Shown piece by piece: positions 53,246-61,663 of a stretch of 64,000 bases of DNA (positions are counted from its first letter, which is position 1; each line of letters opens with the position of its first letter). The stretch lies in NCBI GenBank assembly GCA_028287235.1, contig JAQBQB010000025.1:186001-250000 (forward strand), written 5' to 3'. The DNA comes from Gemmatimonadota bacterium. GTDB taxonomy: Bacteria > Gemmatimonadota > Gemmatimonadetes > Gemmatimonadales > Gemmatimonadaceae. Below the pieces are notes generated by a model. That model made no database searches. It had not been told where the DNA came from and was given only the letters and a program-made list of their open reading frames with translations. Both the position numbers and the translations under genes were made by a program.

Positions 53246-54454
53246 ATGCGCTCGCTCGTTCTGCTCCTCGTCGCCGCTCCACTCCTTGCACAATCGCCCG
53301 CAATGAAGCCGATCGTCCTTCATGCCGACCGCGTGCTCGACGGTAAGGGACACGTCATCGCCGGAGGGACGGTGACCGTGACCGGCGACAAGATCTCCAA
53401 GGTCGACAAGGCGGCGACGGGCGCGGCGACGTACGATCTGAAGGGGCTGACGCTGCTTCCGGGAATGATCGACGCGCACTCGCATCTCACCTGGTACTTC
53501 AATCGCCAGGGCCGGTATCACACGAACGGCGACGGCGACACGCCGATCCAGTCGATGCTCTCGACCGCCGGCAATGCCTACGCGACGCTCATGGCCGGGT
53601 TCACGACGATCCAGAGTCCGGGATCGCCGGAGGACAAGGATCTGCGCGAGTGGATCGCGCTGGGGCAGATTCCCGGGCCGCGCGTCATCACCTCGCTCAA
53701 CCCGCTCAGCAACAACCGACTCGGCCCTGACTCCCTTCGCGCGATCGTTCGCCGGCGGAAGGCGGAGGGCGCGGACGTCATCAAGATCTTCGCGTCGGCG
53801 AGCATTCGCGACGGCGGCGCGCAGACGATGACCGACGAGCAGCTCCAGGCCATCTGCAGTGAGGCGAAGGCGCAGGGGCTGCGCACGATGGTGCATGCGC
53901 ACAGCTCAGAGAGTATCAAGGCGTCGGTGCTCGCCGGCTGCGACCAGATCGAGCACGGGGTGTTCGCGAACGACGAAACGCTCAAGCTGATGGCCGATCA
54001 TCACGTCTACTTCGACCCGCAGGTCTGTCTCGTCTTCCGAAACTATCTCGACAATCGCGCGAAGTACGACGGCATCGGCAACTACAACGAGGCCGGGTTC
54101 GCCGCGATGGAGAAGGCGCTTCCGCTGGCGAGCGCGATGTTCACCCGCGCCATCCACACGCCGGGGCTCAAGGTGATCTTCGGGACCGACGCCGTCGCGG
54201 GTGCGCACGGACGCAACGCCGAGGAGCTAGTCTGTCGCGTGCAGGCCAGCGGCCAGTCGCCGATCGACGCGATCACGTCGGCGACGTCGCTCGGCGCCGA
54301 GGCGCTGCGCATGGGCGATCAGATCGGTTCGATCGCGCCGGGGATGCAGGCCGACATGATCGCCGTACAGGGCGATCCGACGAAGGACATCACGGCGCTG
54401 CGGCGCGTGATGTTCGTGATGAAGGGCGGAAAGGTGTACAAGAACGAGAAGTAG
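53246..54454 (+). CDS. Secreted metal-dependent amidohydrolase
   Basis: A 402-aa enzyme with a signal peptide (SLVLLLVAAPLLAQ). It is an amidohydrolase-superfamily member of the imidazolonepropionase/prolidase-like group: GTVTVTGDKISKV at the beta-sandwich, GMIDAHSHLTW metal motif, a Lys in ADVIKIFASAS (likely carboxylated bridging Lys), MVHAHSSESI and CDQIEHGV His ligands, and the Asp in IFGTDAVAGAHG. Such enzymes cleave dipeptides or cyclic amides in the periplasm. It follows the EAL gene by 65 bp but has its own upstream gap. Confidence 0.9.
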   Translation: MRSLVLLLVAAPLLAQSPAMKPIVLHADRVLDGKGHVIAGGTVTVTGDKISKVDKAATGAATYDLKGLTLLPGMIDAHSHLTWYFNRQGRYHTNGDGDTPIQSMLSTAGNAYATLMAGFTTIQSPGSPEDKDLREWIALGQIPGPRVITSLNPLSNNRLGPDSLRAIVRRRKAEGADVIKIFASASIRDGGAQTMTDEQLQAICSEAKAQGLRTMVHAHSSESIKASVLAGCDQIEHGVFANDETLKLMADHHVYFDPQVCLVFRNYLDNRAKYDGIGNYNEAGFAAMEKALPLASAMFTRAIHTPGLKVIFGTDAVAGAHGRNAEELVCRVQASGQSPIDAITSATSLGAEALRMGDQIGSIAPGMQADMIAVQGDPTKDITALRRVMFVMKGGKVYKNEK

Positions 54455-54507
54455 AAATCGGGAAAGACGCTTCCCTTTGGATCTCATCGAGTTACCGATG
54501 ACGGACT

Positions 54508-56301
54508 TTACGGCTCGCGTTTCAGCTCCAGCGAAAACACCGAGCCCTTTCCTACCTCGCTGCGCACCGTGAGGTCGCCGCCCATGCCGCGCGCGAGGTC
54601 GCGGCTGATGGCGAGGCCGAGTCCCGTGCCCTGACGCTGGCCGGCGTACCCGCGATCGACTTGCACGAACGGCTCGAACACCGCCGCCAGTTTGTCCCGC
54701 GGAATGCCGACGCCCGTATCGCACACCTCGGTGATCACCCGGTCCTCCGTGGCGCGACACTCGATCGTGATGCGGCCGCCCTCTTTCGTATAGCGCACGG
54801 CGTTCGACGCGAGATTGACGAAGATCTGGATGAGCTTCTCTTCGTCGGCGCACACGAAGACGTTGGAACACTCGTTGACGAACCGATAGGTGAGCTTCTT
54901 CGCCAATGCCTGCGGCGCGATGAGCTCCTCGACGCGGCTCAACACGCTCGCGACCGCGACGCGTTCGAGGTGGAACTCCAACCGTCCGGCTTCGATCTTC
55001 GCGAAGTTCAGGATGTCGTTGATCAATCCCAGCAGGTGCTGTGCGCTGCGGTCGATGCGGCGGAGGTCTTCGTGCTGCAGCTCCTCGAGCGGGCCGTGGA
55101 CGCCGACATCCAAGAGCTGGGAGTAGCCCATGATCGCGTTGAGCGGCGTGCGGAGCTCGTGGCTCATCGACGCGAGGAAGTCGCTCTTCGCGCGATTGGC
55201 TTCGTCGGCCTGTTGCCGGGACTCTTCCGCCTGCGCCTTCTCGGTGCGGAGCGCTTCGTTCGCCGCGCGGAGCTCCTCGACCGTCGTCTGCAGCTCCGCG
55301 GCGCTCTCCTCCAGCTCGGCGGCCTGGTATTGCAGCTCCGTGGCCTGTTGCTCGAGCCGCTCGCGTGACTCGCTCACTTCGGCGAACAACATCGCCTTTT
55401 CGATCGCTTCGCCCGCGCGTTGCGCGAGATCCTGCGCGAGATCGAGATCGCGCTCTGCATACCGCCGAGCGGATTCGGCGGTGACGAGGGTGATGGCACC
55501 CACGACGCGTCCCTGCGCGCGCAGCGGAACGATCATCGCCGAACGAAGGCCGAGGTGCTGGAGAAGCTTCAGTCGGGCGTCCTCGATGGCCGCGCTGGCG
55601 AGCAGCGCTTCCGAGATGTCGGGAATCAGAACGGGCTCTCCGGTTCGGACGACGTGATTCACGCCCCCCGGCTGGTTGGGTTCCTCCGGAAAGCGCTCGG
55701 CCAACTCCACCGCCGCCGACACCTTCTCGGGATCGCGGTGCGATACCTCGAGCCGGCGCAGAGCGCCGCGAGCATCGACCATGTCCACCGCGTACCAGTC
55801 GGCGAACGCCGGCACCACCACGTGGCTGAGATTGCGCAGCGTTTCCTCGTAGTCGAGTGACGCCGCCAGGATGTCGCTGGCTCCGAGGAGCAGTTGCTGC
55901 ACGCTCTCGAGCCGCTTCTGTTCCGTGAGGTCGCGGAGATATGCGGCAAAGATCGTGGGACCCGGCTGTTCGACGCGGAGAATCGTCAGCTCTACCGGAA
56001 AGACGTCGCCATTCGACCGGCAACCACGGATCTCGATTCGCTTGTTGAGGACGCGCGCCTCGCCGGTCTCGAGATAGTGCGCGAGGCCGGCTCGATGCGC
56101 GTCGCGCAGGTCGGGCGGCACGATGAAGTCCACCATCGGCTTGCCCAGCACCTCCTCGCGGCGATAGCCGAAGGTGCGCTCCGCGGCGGGATTGAACTCC
56201 AACACCTTGCCCGTCTCGTCGATCATCACGATGCAATCGATCGCGACGGCGAGCATGGCCGTGTACAGGGCCGACAGTCGCCGCTCCGATTCGGTGCTCA
56301 T
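54508..56301 (-). CDS. PAS-GAF sensor histidine kinase
   Basis: A 597-aa soluble kinase. A PAS domain (about 15-125: AIDCIVMIDETGKVLEFNPA, FGYRREEVLGKPM) is followed by a GAF domain (about 140-300), a heptad-rich coiled coil (about 305-375), HisKA with SHELRTPLNAIMGYSQLL and HATPase with NLASNAVRYT, CDTGVGIPRDKL and GTGLGLAISRDLARG. No TM helix and no receiver. Its ATG overlaps the stop of a PRC-barrel gene (ATGA), making it the last gene of the oxidase/transporter series. No response regulator follows, so its partner is elsewhere. Confidence 0.94.
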   Translation of the reverse strand: MSTESERRLSALYTAMLAVAIDCIVMIDETGKVLEFNPAAERTFGYRREEVLGKPMVDFIVPPDLRDAHRAGLAHYLETGEARVLNKRIEIRGCRSNGDVFPVELTILRVEQPGPTIFAAYLRDLTEQKRLESVQQLLLGASDILAASLDYEETLRNLSHVVVPAFADWYAVDMVDARGALRRLEVSHRDPEKVSAAVELAERFPEEPNQPGGVNHVVRTGEPVLIPDISEALLASAAIEDARLKLLQHLGLRSAMIVPLRAQGRVVGAITLVTAESARRYAERDLDLAQDLAQRAGEAIEKAMLFAEVSESRERLEQQATELQYQAAELEESAAELQTTVEELRAANEALRTEKAQAEESRQQADEANRAKSDFLASMSHELRTPLNAIMGYSQLLDVGVHGPLEELQHEDLRRIDRSAQHLLGLINDILNFAKIEAGRLEFHLERVAVASVLSRVEELIAPQALAKKLTYRFVNECSNVFVCADEEKLIQIFVNLASNAVRYTKEGGRITIECRATEDRVITEVCDTGVGIPRDKLAAVFEPFVQVDRGYAGQRQGTGLGLAISRDLARGMGGDLTVRSEVGKGSVFSLELKREP

Positions 56302-56630
56302 TCCGGTGTGTTGCGCAGCACGCGGTCGAGCGCGGCCTTGGGAACGAGAACGCGCGGGTGGCGTGGATCGGACAGGTCCATGTCCTGCCAGCGCACGCGA
56401 TACTCTTTCAGCGCGAAGGGGAGATACGCGATCAACGGCAGCTGCGACACGAATCCCGTGATCCGCTCGACGAACGCGGCGCTGCCGATGTGGAACTCGG
56501 TGATGACCGCTTCACCGTCGACGACCTCCACGCGAAAGTCCTCGAGCCGTCCGATGTGCCGTCCATCGGCGTCGCGAACGCGATAGCCGAGGAGCCGCTC
56601 GACGTGCACCTCCGTTCCGGTAATCGTCAT
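56298..56630 (-). CDS. PRC-barrel-domain protein
   Basis: A 110-aa soluble protein with a PRC-barrel pattern: ERLLGYRVRDADGRHIGRLE, FRVEVVDGEAVITEFHIG and VRWQDMDLSDPRHPRVLVP. PRC barrels dock on other proteins or RNA (RimM, photosynthetic reaction-centre H subunit). Both ends overlap neighbours by 4 bp (ATGA), with the kinase downstream and a second PRC-like gene upstream. The context suggests a regulatory link between transporter and kinase. Confidence 0.75.
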   Translation of the reverse strand: MTITGTEVHVERLLGYRVRDADGRHIGRLEDFRVEVVDGEAVITEFHIGSAAFVERITGFVSQLPLIAYLPFALKEYRVRWQDMDLSDPRHPRVLVPKAALDRVLRNTPE

Positions 56631-56983
56631 CCGCCGGGGATCCGTTGGACGATGTGTCGGCTCAGCCAATCTTCCAGCGCGTTGATCGGCGTCGATCGTA
56701 CGTCGATGTCCATGCGGAGCGTCGGCCCTTCGCGCGTCACTCGGGCCCAGGGAACACGATAGGGGACGCCGCGCCCCGGTCCGAGGCGCGCGTCGTACTT
56801 TGCGTACCACCGCGCCAAGCGTTCGCTGAATCGCCCCAGGAGCGTGATGGGACTGACCTCGAGGTACGCGAGCAGCGGCGGCTGTCCGTCGCGCAGCTCC
56901 AGCACGATTCCGTCGATCCTCCCGGAATTCTCTCCGCGTGAGTCGCGAAGCTGCTCGTCGAGAATGTCCGCGATGAGGTGCAC
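56627..56983 (-). CDS. PRC-barrel-like protein, partner of the Nramp-type transporter
   Basis: A 118-aa soluble protein whose first half (DSRGENSGRIDGIVLELR, PLLAYLEVSPITLLGRF) follows the PRC-barrel pattern. The second half has a VPWARVTREGPTLRMDIDV strand pair and an amphipathic end. GTG at 56983 is preferred because GGGGGG lies at the right distance; a TTG at 56989 overlapping the transporter stop is the alternative. It sits between the transporter and the other PRC-barrel gene with overlaps. Confidence 0.65.
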   Translation of the reverse strand: MHLIADILDEQLRDSRGENSGRIDGIVLELRDGQPPLLAYLEVSPITLLGRFSERLARWYAKYDARLGPGRGVPYRVPWARVTREGPTLRMDIDVRSTPINALEDWLSRHIVQRIPGG

Positions 56984-56985
56984 GC

Positions 56986-58200
56986 TCAACCCCCCGCGAG
57001 CTGGAGGGGAATCGACACCACCGCGAGCACCGCCGCCAAGCCGCTGATCACCATGACGACGGCGTTGCCGAAAAATCCGTTGGTATGCTCGCCGAGGTAT
57101 TCCCGGTCGTTCATCAGGATGAGGAAGGGAAAGACACCGACGGGCAGCGATGCGGCGGTGAGCGCCATGGAGATCTCGGTGAGCTTGAGTGGATCGACTC
57201 CAAAGAGCACAAAAAGCGCCGCCGCCGCGATGAGCAGGGTATACGTCAGACTGAACCGGGCGTCATCGTGGGGCTCGAGGTCCTCGCCCCAGCGCCAGCC
57301 GAATCCCTGGGCAATGGTGTAAGCGAGCGCGAGCGCGATCTCCACCGTGGCGCCTAGGCAGGCGATGCCGAGCGACGCCACGACGAGCCAGAAGCCCTTT
57401 CGGCCGAATACACCGGTGAGCAGCTCCGGCAGCTGTTGATAGTGCTGGACTTCTACGCCCTTCGGATGAAACACGAGCGCGCCGAGGACGAGGACGGCAA
57501 GCGACAGGAAGCCGCCGAAACCCATGCCGATCGCGGCGATGACTCGATTGACGCCGACGTAACTCGCGTCCCACTTGTCCTCGATCGCGCCCGACGAGTA
57601 GAAGTAGTAGAGCGACGGGGTGATGGAGGCGCCCAGGACACTCACGGCGACGAACCAGTAGTGCACACGGTCATGGGTCGGCAGCGATGGAACCATGCCC
57701 GTCATCACCGCGTGATAATCGGGGTGCATCTTCGCCGCGCCCACGGCGAAGGCGATCGTCACGAGGCCGAGAGCCGACACGCCATTTTCGATGAAGCCGA
57801 ACGTCCCACGCCAGAGCAGCAGCCATGCGAGGATGGCGACGGGAGTGGCCCATGCGGGAATCGGCCATCCGGTCGCCATCTCGAGCGCCGCGGCGATGCC
57901 GCCCTCTTCGGCGGCAAGGACGAGCAGCGTCACGCCGAGCAGCACGGCGAGAGTGATGGCGAAGAAGTTCACGCCGAACCGCTCGCGCATGGCGTCGGGA
58001 ATCGTGTGCTTGCTGCACGCCGAGAAGCGGCCGGACATCTCGACGAGAAAAGCGATACACAGGGTGCCGAGCACCACGACCCACGCGAGCTGAAAGCCGA
58101 AGCCGGCGCCGGCCTGCGCCGCGGTCGTGATCGACCCGATCTCGAGGAAGCCGCCGACGCTCGTGACGATGCCGAGCGAGATCTCGATCAGTTTTTTCAT
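56986..58200 (-). CDS. Nramp-fold transporter lacking canonical metal-binding motifs
   Basis: A 404-aa protein with 11 hydrophobic segments. The overall pattern is Nramp/SLC11 (QAGAGFGFQLAWVVVLG after TM1, IPDAMRERFGVNFF, YVGVNRVIAAIGMGFGGF, GVFPFLILMNDREYLG). The TM1 signature DPGN, which binds the metal, is replaced by LEIG (residues 19-22 in GGFLEIGS), and the TM6 signature MPH is replaced by TPS (194-196 in GASITPSLYYF). It may carry another ion, such as Mg2+ in Nramp-related transporters, or be a transceptor. It lies 43 bp after the HbpS-like gene and directly before two PRC genes. Confidence 0.82.
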   Translation of the reverse strand: MKKLIEISLGIVTSVGGFLEIGSITTAAQAGAGFGFQLAWVVVLGTLCIAFLVEMSGRFSACSKHTIPDAMRERFGVNFFAITLAVLLGVTLLVLAAEEGGIAAALEMATGWPIPAWATPVAILAWLLLWRGTFGFIENGVSALGLVTIAFAVGAAKMHPDYHAVMTGMVPSLPTHDRVHYWFVAVSVLGASITPSLYYFYSSGAIEDKWDASYVGVNRVIAAIGMGFGGFLSLAVLVLGALVFHPKGVEVQHYQQLPELLTGVFGRKGFWLVVASLGIACLGATVEIALALAYTIAQGFGWRWGEDLEPHDDARFSLTYTLLIAAAALFVLFGVDPLKLTEISMALTAASLPVGVFPFLILMNDREYLGEHTNGFFGNAVVMVISGLAAVLAVVSIPLQLAGG

Positions 58201-58243
58201 CGTCGACGGCGCTCTCTCGTGCGGCGGGGAAACCGGCGAAGGC

Positions 58244-59005
58244 TCAATATCCTACGGCTGGAGCCTCATCGCCAATTTTGCGTCCGTCGCGGTAGGTGTT
58301 GGGACAGAGCGGATGGGTGTAGATCGACGGTCCATCCGCTTTCGCGTACTGGATGTCGTCGGCCGCCGGTCCCTTGGCGGGATCGAGTCCCGCGTAGTGG
58401 CGCACGCGCTTGGCGATCTCGTGGTCGGCGCAGGGCGTATCACCGCTGATGCCGAGCCCTCCGACGATGCGGCCGTTCTTGTAGAGCGGCACGCCGCCGC
58501 CGAAGGCGATGCCGCCGCCGCACACTTTGATGTTCGCGTTCGGGTCGAGACAGGCGGGGTTGAACGGCTCCGGCTGTGCAACGCCCCACAGCGAATGGCC
58601 AGGCTGCGTGAGAGTGTAGAGTCGCGCGGTGGAGAGGGCAGACGTGTCGGTGCTGAACCCGTTCGCGGTGAACGCCTTCGCCATGGAGATGCTGCGGCTG
58701 CCCGGCCAGTAGCCGCCGGCGGAATCGCTCGGTGGAACCACCGCGCAGATCTCACCGTTGCGATTCACGATCGCGCCCCACTCGGCGGTCCCGTGAAAGA
58801 GCCCGCCGGCCTCGCCCGAATCGGGGGCGGCCTTGAGATACTTCGCCAAGTCGCCGGCGTTCGGAAGCGAGGAGCATCCAGCTACGGCGACGGCGCGGGG
58901 CGACTTCGCGTTCGCCGTGTCCATCGTGCCGTTCTCTTTGCCCGACGACGTGCACGCCGAAAGCGCGAACGCGACGACGGCCATCGCTGCGAGTGTTCGA
59001 TTCAT
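58244..59005 (-). CDS. HbpS/GlcG-family haem-binding-like lipoprotein
   Basis: A 253-aa predicted lipoprotein (MAVVAFALSAC lipobox). The mature part shows the HbpS/GlcG fold: WGAIVNRNGEICAVVP, SRSISMAKAFTANGFS, GGGIAFGGGVPLYKNGRIVG and GLGISGDTPCADHEIAKRV. Family members bind haem or degrade-pathway ligands, and some act as redox or haem sensors with kinases. Several Cys residues are present. It follows the FNT gene by 28 bp and precedes the Nramp-type gene by 43 bp. Confidence 0.85.
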   Translation of the reverse strand: MNRTLAAMAVVAFALSACTSSGKENGTMDTANAKSPRAVAVAGCSSLPNAGDLAKYLKAAPDSGEAGGLFHGTAEWGAIVNRNGEICAVVPPSDSAGGYWPGSRSISMAKAFTANGFSTDTSALSTARLYTLTQPGHSLWGVAQPEPFNPACLDPNANIKVCGGGIAFGGGVPLYKNGRIVGGLGISGDTPCADHEIAKRVRHYAGLDPAKGPAADDIQYAKADGPSIYTHPLCPNTYRDGRKIGDEAPAVGY

Positions 59006-59033
59006 TCGAGACTCCTCCAGGTTGAGCGTGGCG

Positions 59034-59876
59034 CTAGGACTTTGCGCCGCCGCCACGCTCGTGGTGTATCTGTCCGTAGTTGAGCAATGCCACGAGCACG
59101 ACACCGCCGATCGTGTTGCCGATCACGGCCGGGACGATGAACCCACCGCCCATCTCTCCCAGCGATGCCGTGCCGGCGGCGACGCGATAGAACGCCTCCA
59201 CCGATCCAACGATCGAATGGCGGAAGCCGAGCCACGCGATAGGCGCGGTCGTCAACCAGATGAGCATGAGGTGGGCGACGGATTCCTGCGTCGACGCCAG
59301 CAGCCAGGCGAGCAGCGCGATGAGCCACCCGGCCATGACGCCGCGAACCAGCGTGAGCGAGAACCCGTCGGACGTCGACGCTTGTGCGATGCCCGACAAC
59401 TCGCGTCGTACGTCCGCATCGCCGATCACCGGGGAGTGATACATCACCCAGGCGAACAGCGCCGCGCCGACCAGGTTGCCCACGAGCAGCAGCCCCCACA
59501 GCCGCAACATCTTCATGAGCGTTTCGACGTCGCGGTTGTGCAGCAGCGGAATCACCGGCTCGAGGGTGTTCTCGGTGAACAGCTCGCTGCGCGCGAAGAT
59601 CACGAACATGAAGCCGAGTGGGTACACGGCGCCCGAGATTGCGTGGGCGTAGCGCTGCGGTACGAGCGTTTGTGCATATGCGCCGATGAGAAAGCTGAAT
59701 CCGATCGTGAGCCCGGATGCGAACGCCGACCAGAGCAGCGCGCTCGCCGAACGCTCCATCTCCTCCTTGGCGGGACCGAGGATGTTGTCATGGATCTCGG
59801 CCGCGGAGAGCCGCGTTCCGGCCTCCGGCTTGTCGACCGACTTCGGCCGGTCGGGGCCGGGCTCGCTCGTAGTCAC
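59034..59876 (-). CDS. Formate/nitrite transporter (FNT)-family channel, YfdC-like
   Basis: A 280-aa membrane protein with six TM helices in the FNT fold. The N-terminal SAAEIHDNILGPAKEEMERS and SALLWSAFASGLTIGFSFL, the ARSELFTENTL loop, and GFRHSIVGSVEAFYRV with the pore His resemble the YfdC branch. FNT proteins conduct small monovalent anions or weak acids (formate, nitrite, lactate, HS-); the YfdC branch has no settled substrate. The GTG start overlaps the ctaG stop (GTGA). Confidence 0.9.
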   Translation of the reverse strand: MTTSEPGPDRPKSVDKPEAGTRLSAAEIHDNILGPAKEEMERSASALLWSAFASGLTIGFSFLIGAYAQTLVPQRYAHAISGAVYPLGFMFVIFARSELFTENTLEPVIPLLHNRDVETLMKMLRLWGLLLVGNLVGAALFAWVMYHSPVIGDADVRRELSGIAQASTSDGFSLTLVRGVMAGWLIALLAWLLASTQESVAHLMLIWLTTAPIAWLGFRHSIVGSVEAFYRVAAGTASLGEMGGGFIVPAVIGNTIGGVVLVALLNYGQIHHERGGGAKS

Positions 59877-60682
59877 AACGCGGCAGTCGCGCGCTCGCCG
59901 CGCGCGACTCTCCATTCCGAATCTCGGAGCCAGCGGCGGACAATCATCAACGCCGCGATCAAGTACGCGAGGCTCGCGGGAATCCACATCATGAGGCCGG
60001 CCAGCTGCTGGTCCTCGAGCGGAGTCAGACCCCACGCGGCGGCTCCGCTGGCGTACATCGGATACCAGGGCGTCCGCGCGAAGGTCATGAGGGCGCCGAG
60101 CACCGCGGTATGGACCGCCGTGGTGAAGAGATAGACGATGGACAACCCCAGCGCCGCGCGGCGCGTGGGATGGATCACCGCCCACCAGAAGAGCAGCGCG
60201 CTTCCGACGAACGACAGGTGTTGGAGCGCGTGCATCGCCTCGCTGCGCAGCGTGGCTTGAAAGAGCACGGGCGCGTGCCACAGCCAGATCACGAGTCCGT
60301 GAATGAGCCATGCGTCGAACGGCCGCGACAGTGCGTGCCACGCGGCGCGCCACGCCGGCGTTCGCACGGCGCGCGCCAGAGCGTGTCGCGTGCGAAGCGG
60401 GAGCGCCCACAGCATGACGACCGCCGGCCGGCCGACGATGAGCAACGGCGCGGCGGCAACCATCAAGAGCTCGTGCTGAATCATGTGCGCCGTGAAGATC
60501 TGCTCCGACGCCTCGTGGAGCGGCGACAACAGCGCGAGCGCGAGAATGACCATACCGGCCGCGAACGACGCGATCTCCCACGTGCGCACGCCACGACGCG
60601 CGTCGTGCGACCAGAGCACCTGCACTCCGCGCGCGTACAGCATCGTTCCGGCGAGCAGCGGCGGAATCAAGCCCGCTGGCAT
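59873..60682 (-). CDS. ctaG: Cytochrome c oxidase assembly protein, CtaG (caa3) type
   Basis: A 269-aa polytopic protein with about seven TM helices. It has the caa3_CtaG pattern: an early SPLHEASEQIFTAHMIQHEL segment with conserved His residues, RPFDAWLIHGLVIWLWHAP, MHALQHLSFVGSALLFWW and a C-terminal DQQLAGLMMWIPAS. The protein is needed for maturation, probably of the copper sites, of caa3 oxidase. It overlaps the small membrane protein gene upstream by 16 bp and the FNT gene downstream by 4 bp. Confidence 0.92.
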   Translation of the reverse strand: MPAGLIPPLLAGTMLYARGVQVLWSHDARRGVRTWEIASFAAGMVILALALLSPLHEASEQIFTAHMIQHELLMVAAAPLLIVGRPAVVMLWALPLRTRHALARAVRTPAWRAAWHALSRPFDAWLIHGLVIWLWHAPVLFQATLRSEAMHALQHLSFVGSALLFWWAVIHPTRRAALGLSIVYLFTTAVHTAVLGALMTFARTPWYPMYASGAAAWGLTPLEDQQLAGLMMWIPASLAYLIAALMIVRRWLRDSEWRVARGERATAAL

Positions 60683-61077
60683 GGCGCGAACACGAAGATG
60701 GCGAGCCACTGCGCCAGGATCACGAGGCTCGAGAACACGCTGATCGACATGCCGAGCAACGCGAGGAAGCGGGTGCGCGTGGCGATCGTTGCCTGTTCGT
60801 CTTCCACACCGCGCCCCACGGCTTGCCAGTTTCGATATGCGCCGACGGCCGCGCCCGCAACGACGATGAGACACAACGCCGGCACGATGTGCAGCGCGGC
60901 GCGGAAGCCGCGGCCGCACACCCACATGTCCGCCGCGTAGATCGCCTGTTGATTGACGAGCGCCACGACCGGGCCAAGCACGATCGCGAGCGAGAGGCTG
61001 AGCAGCCCGGGCCAGCGTGTGAACTGGGCCGACTCCTCGCCGGAGCGAAGCGCGCTAGAAGATTCGGGGGCCGACAT
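60667..61077 (-). CDS. Small three-TM membrane protein of the oxidase cluster
   Basis: A 136-aa protein with TM helices at about 20-40 (LLSLSLAIVLGPVVALV), 55-75 (ALHIVPALCLIVVAGAAVGA) and 100-130 (ALLGMSISVFSSLVILAQWL). Not assignable to a named subunit by motif. Its position between subunit III and ctaG, with overlaps on both sides (23 and 16 bp), suggests an accessory subunit IV-like or assembly role. Confidence 0.7.
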   Translation of the reverse strand: MSAPESSSALRSGEESAQFTRWPGLLSLSLAIVLGPVVALVNQQAIYAADMWVCGRGFRAALHIVPALCLIVVAGAAVGAYRNWQAVGRGVEDEQATIATRTRFLALLGMSISVFSSLVILAQWLAIFVFAPCQRA

Positions 61078-61663
61078 AGACGATGAGGTACACGGGAATC
61101 CACACGCCAACCGTGAAGTACCAGTAGAAGCTGTTGTCGGTGGCGTCGCTGAACGCCTTCACCGGCATCTTCTTGATGAAGAAGAACAGAGTGAGTCCGA
61201 TCGTATCGAGAATGTCGAGTAGAAGCAGCGAGGTGTGGAAGCCGACGATCGTCCACGCGGCGCTGCCGTAGGCAGTGGTGTCCCACCGGGTGTTGAGCGC
61301 CCAGAGCTCCCACCAGCGCAGTACGAGCGTTGGAATCGTGGCCGCGCACATCACGAGCAACCACCGTTTGACCGCGGGCTCGTCGAGGCGCTTCGCGGCC
61401 TTCGCGACCATGGCGGAGGGCACGACGCTGACGAGCAGCAGCAAGAGGTTGATCGACGGGATCAACAGCGACGGATAGGGCGTGCGCAGCGGCGGCCACG
61501 CCTCGTAATTCTGCCGCAAATAGAGATAGCTGCCCACGAGGAGCGCAGTGGTCCATCCCTCGATCGTCATGAAGCCGAGCGTTCCCCACCACATCAGGCT
61601 GCGCGGACCGAACGTGACCGTGGGAAGCGCGGAAACGTCGTCGACCGGGCGGAGCGGCTTCAT
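61055..61663 (-). CDS. ctaE: Cytochrome c oxidase subunit III
   Basis: A 202-aa protein with five TM helices in the COX3 pattern: MWWGTLGFMTIEGWTTALL, YLRQNYEAWPPL, AAWTIVGFHTSLLLLDI and a C-terminal NSFYWYFTVGVWIPVYLIVY. In haem-copper oxidases subunit III stabilises subunit I. The start overlaps the subunit I stop (ATGA). Confidence 0.93.
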   Translation of the reverse strand: MKPLRPVDDVSALPTVTFGPRSLMWWGTLGFMTIEGWTTALLVGSYLYLRQNYEAWPPLRTPYPSLLIPSINLLLLLVSVVPSAMVAKAAKRLDEPAVKRWLLVMCAATIPTLVLRWWELWALNTRWDTTAYGSAAWTIVGFHTSLLLLDILDTIGLTLFFFIKKMPVKAFSDATDNSFYWYFTVGVWIPVYLIVYVGPRIF

